Below the pieces are notes generated by a model, which was not told the origin of the DNA, made no database searches, and was given only the letters and a program-made list of their open reading frames with translations. Made by a program: the position numbers and the translations under genes. A stretch of DNA of 64,000 nucleotides from Lethocerus indicus. Taxonomy: Eukaryota; Arthropoda; Insecta; Hemiptera; Belostomatidae. The stretch is taken from the NCBI GenBank assembly GCA_019843655.1, contig JACDQD010000006.1, positions 17,006,246 to 17,070,245 on the forward strand, in the 5' to 3' direction. Below, piece by piece: positions 62,932-64,000 of the stretch (positions within the stretch are counted from its first letter, which is position 1; each line of letters starts with the position of its first letter).

Positions 62932-64000
62932 CTAGGTAGGTGCCGAATTGAAACTAATTATAATACCTCGTATTTTACACCCCACTTGTACAATACTGCC
63001 GCTATTTCGGTCAATTGATCCCAGAATCAGTCGTTTACGTGTAAGTAATATTTTACCAACGATTCACATAAAGTCACTTGTCTCTTATAACGGACATTTA
63101 CTAAACCATATAAAATACGGGATACCATAAAATACAGTTTTTGTAAATCAATTATTCGGCACGTTGATTAACAAAACCTCCGATTGTAAATTTGGAGTCC
63201 TCGTGCATATCATCGGTACAATACGAGAGGACTGTTTTTTTTTTGTTACTTGCGGAACACACACAATAGGGGAGAGTGGTTCATATCGTCGGTCGAATCA
63301 AATCAACCTAACACAAAAAGTCAATCTCATCGGCCCAAATGGAAGGCCGGATGTGGGCCGGGAGGAACCATAATTTAACCGGTAGATTGTTTCGTCCCCG
63401 TAAATGATATAATACCGTCGGTGTGCTGGGAAGTGGGGGGCGGCGTGGCGGGGGAGGGGCAAAACATTCTGTTTGGGGAGTTTTTTGCCGGCAGATGCCC
63501 GCGGTCGGTCTCCGGCCCAGTTTTTACAGTTGGTTTTATGCCTCGGGACAATTACACCGCTAGCAGTCAGGAAGGCGCAATTTCGCGACCTTCGTTTTCA
63601 CCTGTAGCGAGCGCAACCGTACTGCGACGGACCAAGCTCCACGATAAAAAAGGATATAATGACCGTAGGATATAATTTCTCTAGAAATTATTTCATATTT
63701 TTACCCATGACGGTTATAACCCACCCGAGAATAGCCTCGTGGGTATAAAACTTATAATGTCCAATTATAATGTAGTCTCGAGGTAGATTTGGTTCACACA
63801 AATACTGAACAGAACATTCACACTCGTTAAGCCATACATTTAAGATTCCACTCGAAGCTGTGCAATACTAATAAACTTACACTACTCAGCTACTTATAAA
63901 TATCAGTACAAACTAATACTGAGTAGGGAGAAAATGAATATACAGACAGGAGAAGAGAATGAGTGAGAGAGACTCAACTATTTTATAATATTATGAAATA
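62932..64000. other. No gene seen at the right edge
   Basis: A GC-rich island at 63330-63640 is open in one plus-strand frame for 84 codons with no recognisable motif. The last 150 bases are AT-rich. Confidence 0.5.

Overview
The window looks like nuclear DNA of an arthropod, most likely an insect with a large, AT-rich genome. Three observations support this. Coding sequence is cut into small GT-AG exons separated by introns up to about 9 kb. There is a Jockey-clade LINE fragment. One foldback repeat family recurs about ten times. There are no operons, no bacterial-type genes, no rRNA and no convincing tRNA. I cannot name the order or species.

The one gene I can rebuild with confidence lies on the minus strand between 47553 and 25387. 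Seven exons join with matching phases and encode about 438 residues: three Ig domains, one fibronectin type III domain and a short hydrophobic C-terminus with no cytoplasmic tail. This is a fasciclin-2/NCAM-like cell-adhesion protein, probably GPI-anchored. The 3 Ig + 1 FN3 layout resembles Drosophila fipi (CG15630) more than Fas2, which has 5 Ig + 2 FN3. Its signal-peptide exon and promoter were not found and must lie above 47553. Introns 1 and 2 (8.3 and 9.3 kb) make up most of the locus.

Upstream on the same strand, two phase-compatible exons (62931-62874 and 55241-55030) may be the 3' end of a second gene, with an Ig-like core faintly like the beaten-path family. A 5'-truncated Jockey reverse-transcriptase fragment lies in the intron between them. 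On the left side, also on the minus strand, there are weaker candidates: an LRR-like exon at 8923-8750, and a frame-compatible series of three small exons at 17882-17842, 17516-17481 and 15252-15155.

The most striking non-gene structure is the foldback (MITE-like) family. Its inverted arms carry the motif CTGAAGATGGC...GCCGAAACCGGTC. Copies are densest between 36.7 and 50.8 kb, inside and just upstream of the adhesion gene. One copy (48007-48410) has 156-bp arms with only four visible mismatches around a 64-bp loop. About 430 bp of it plus unique flank is repeated 2 kb away. The rest is AT-rich noncoding DNA with short GC-rich islands, microsatellites and C/G homopolymers.
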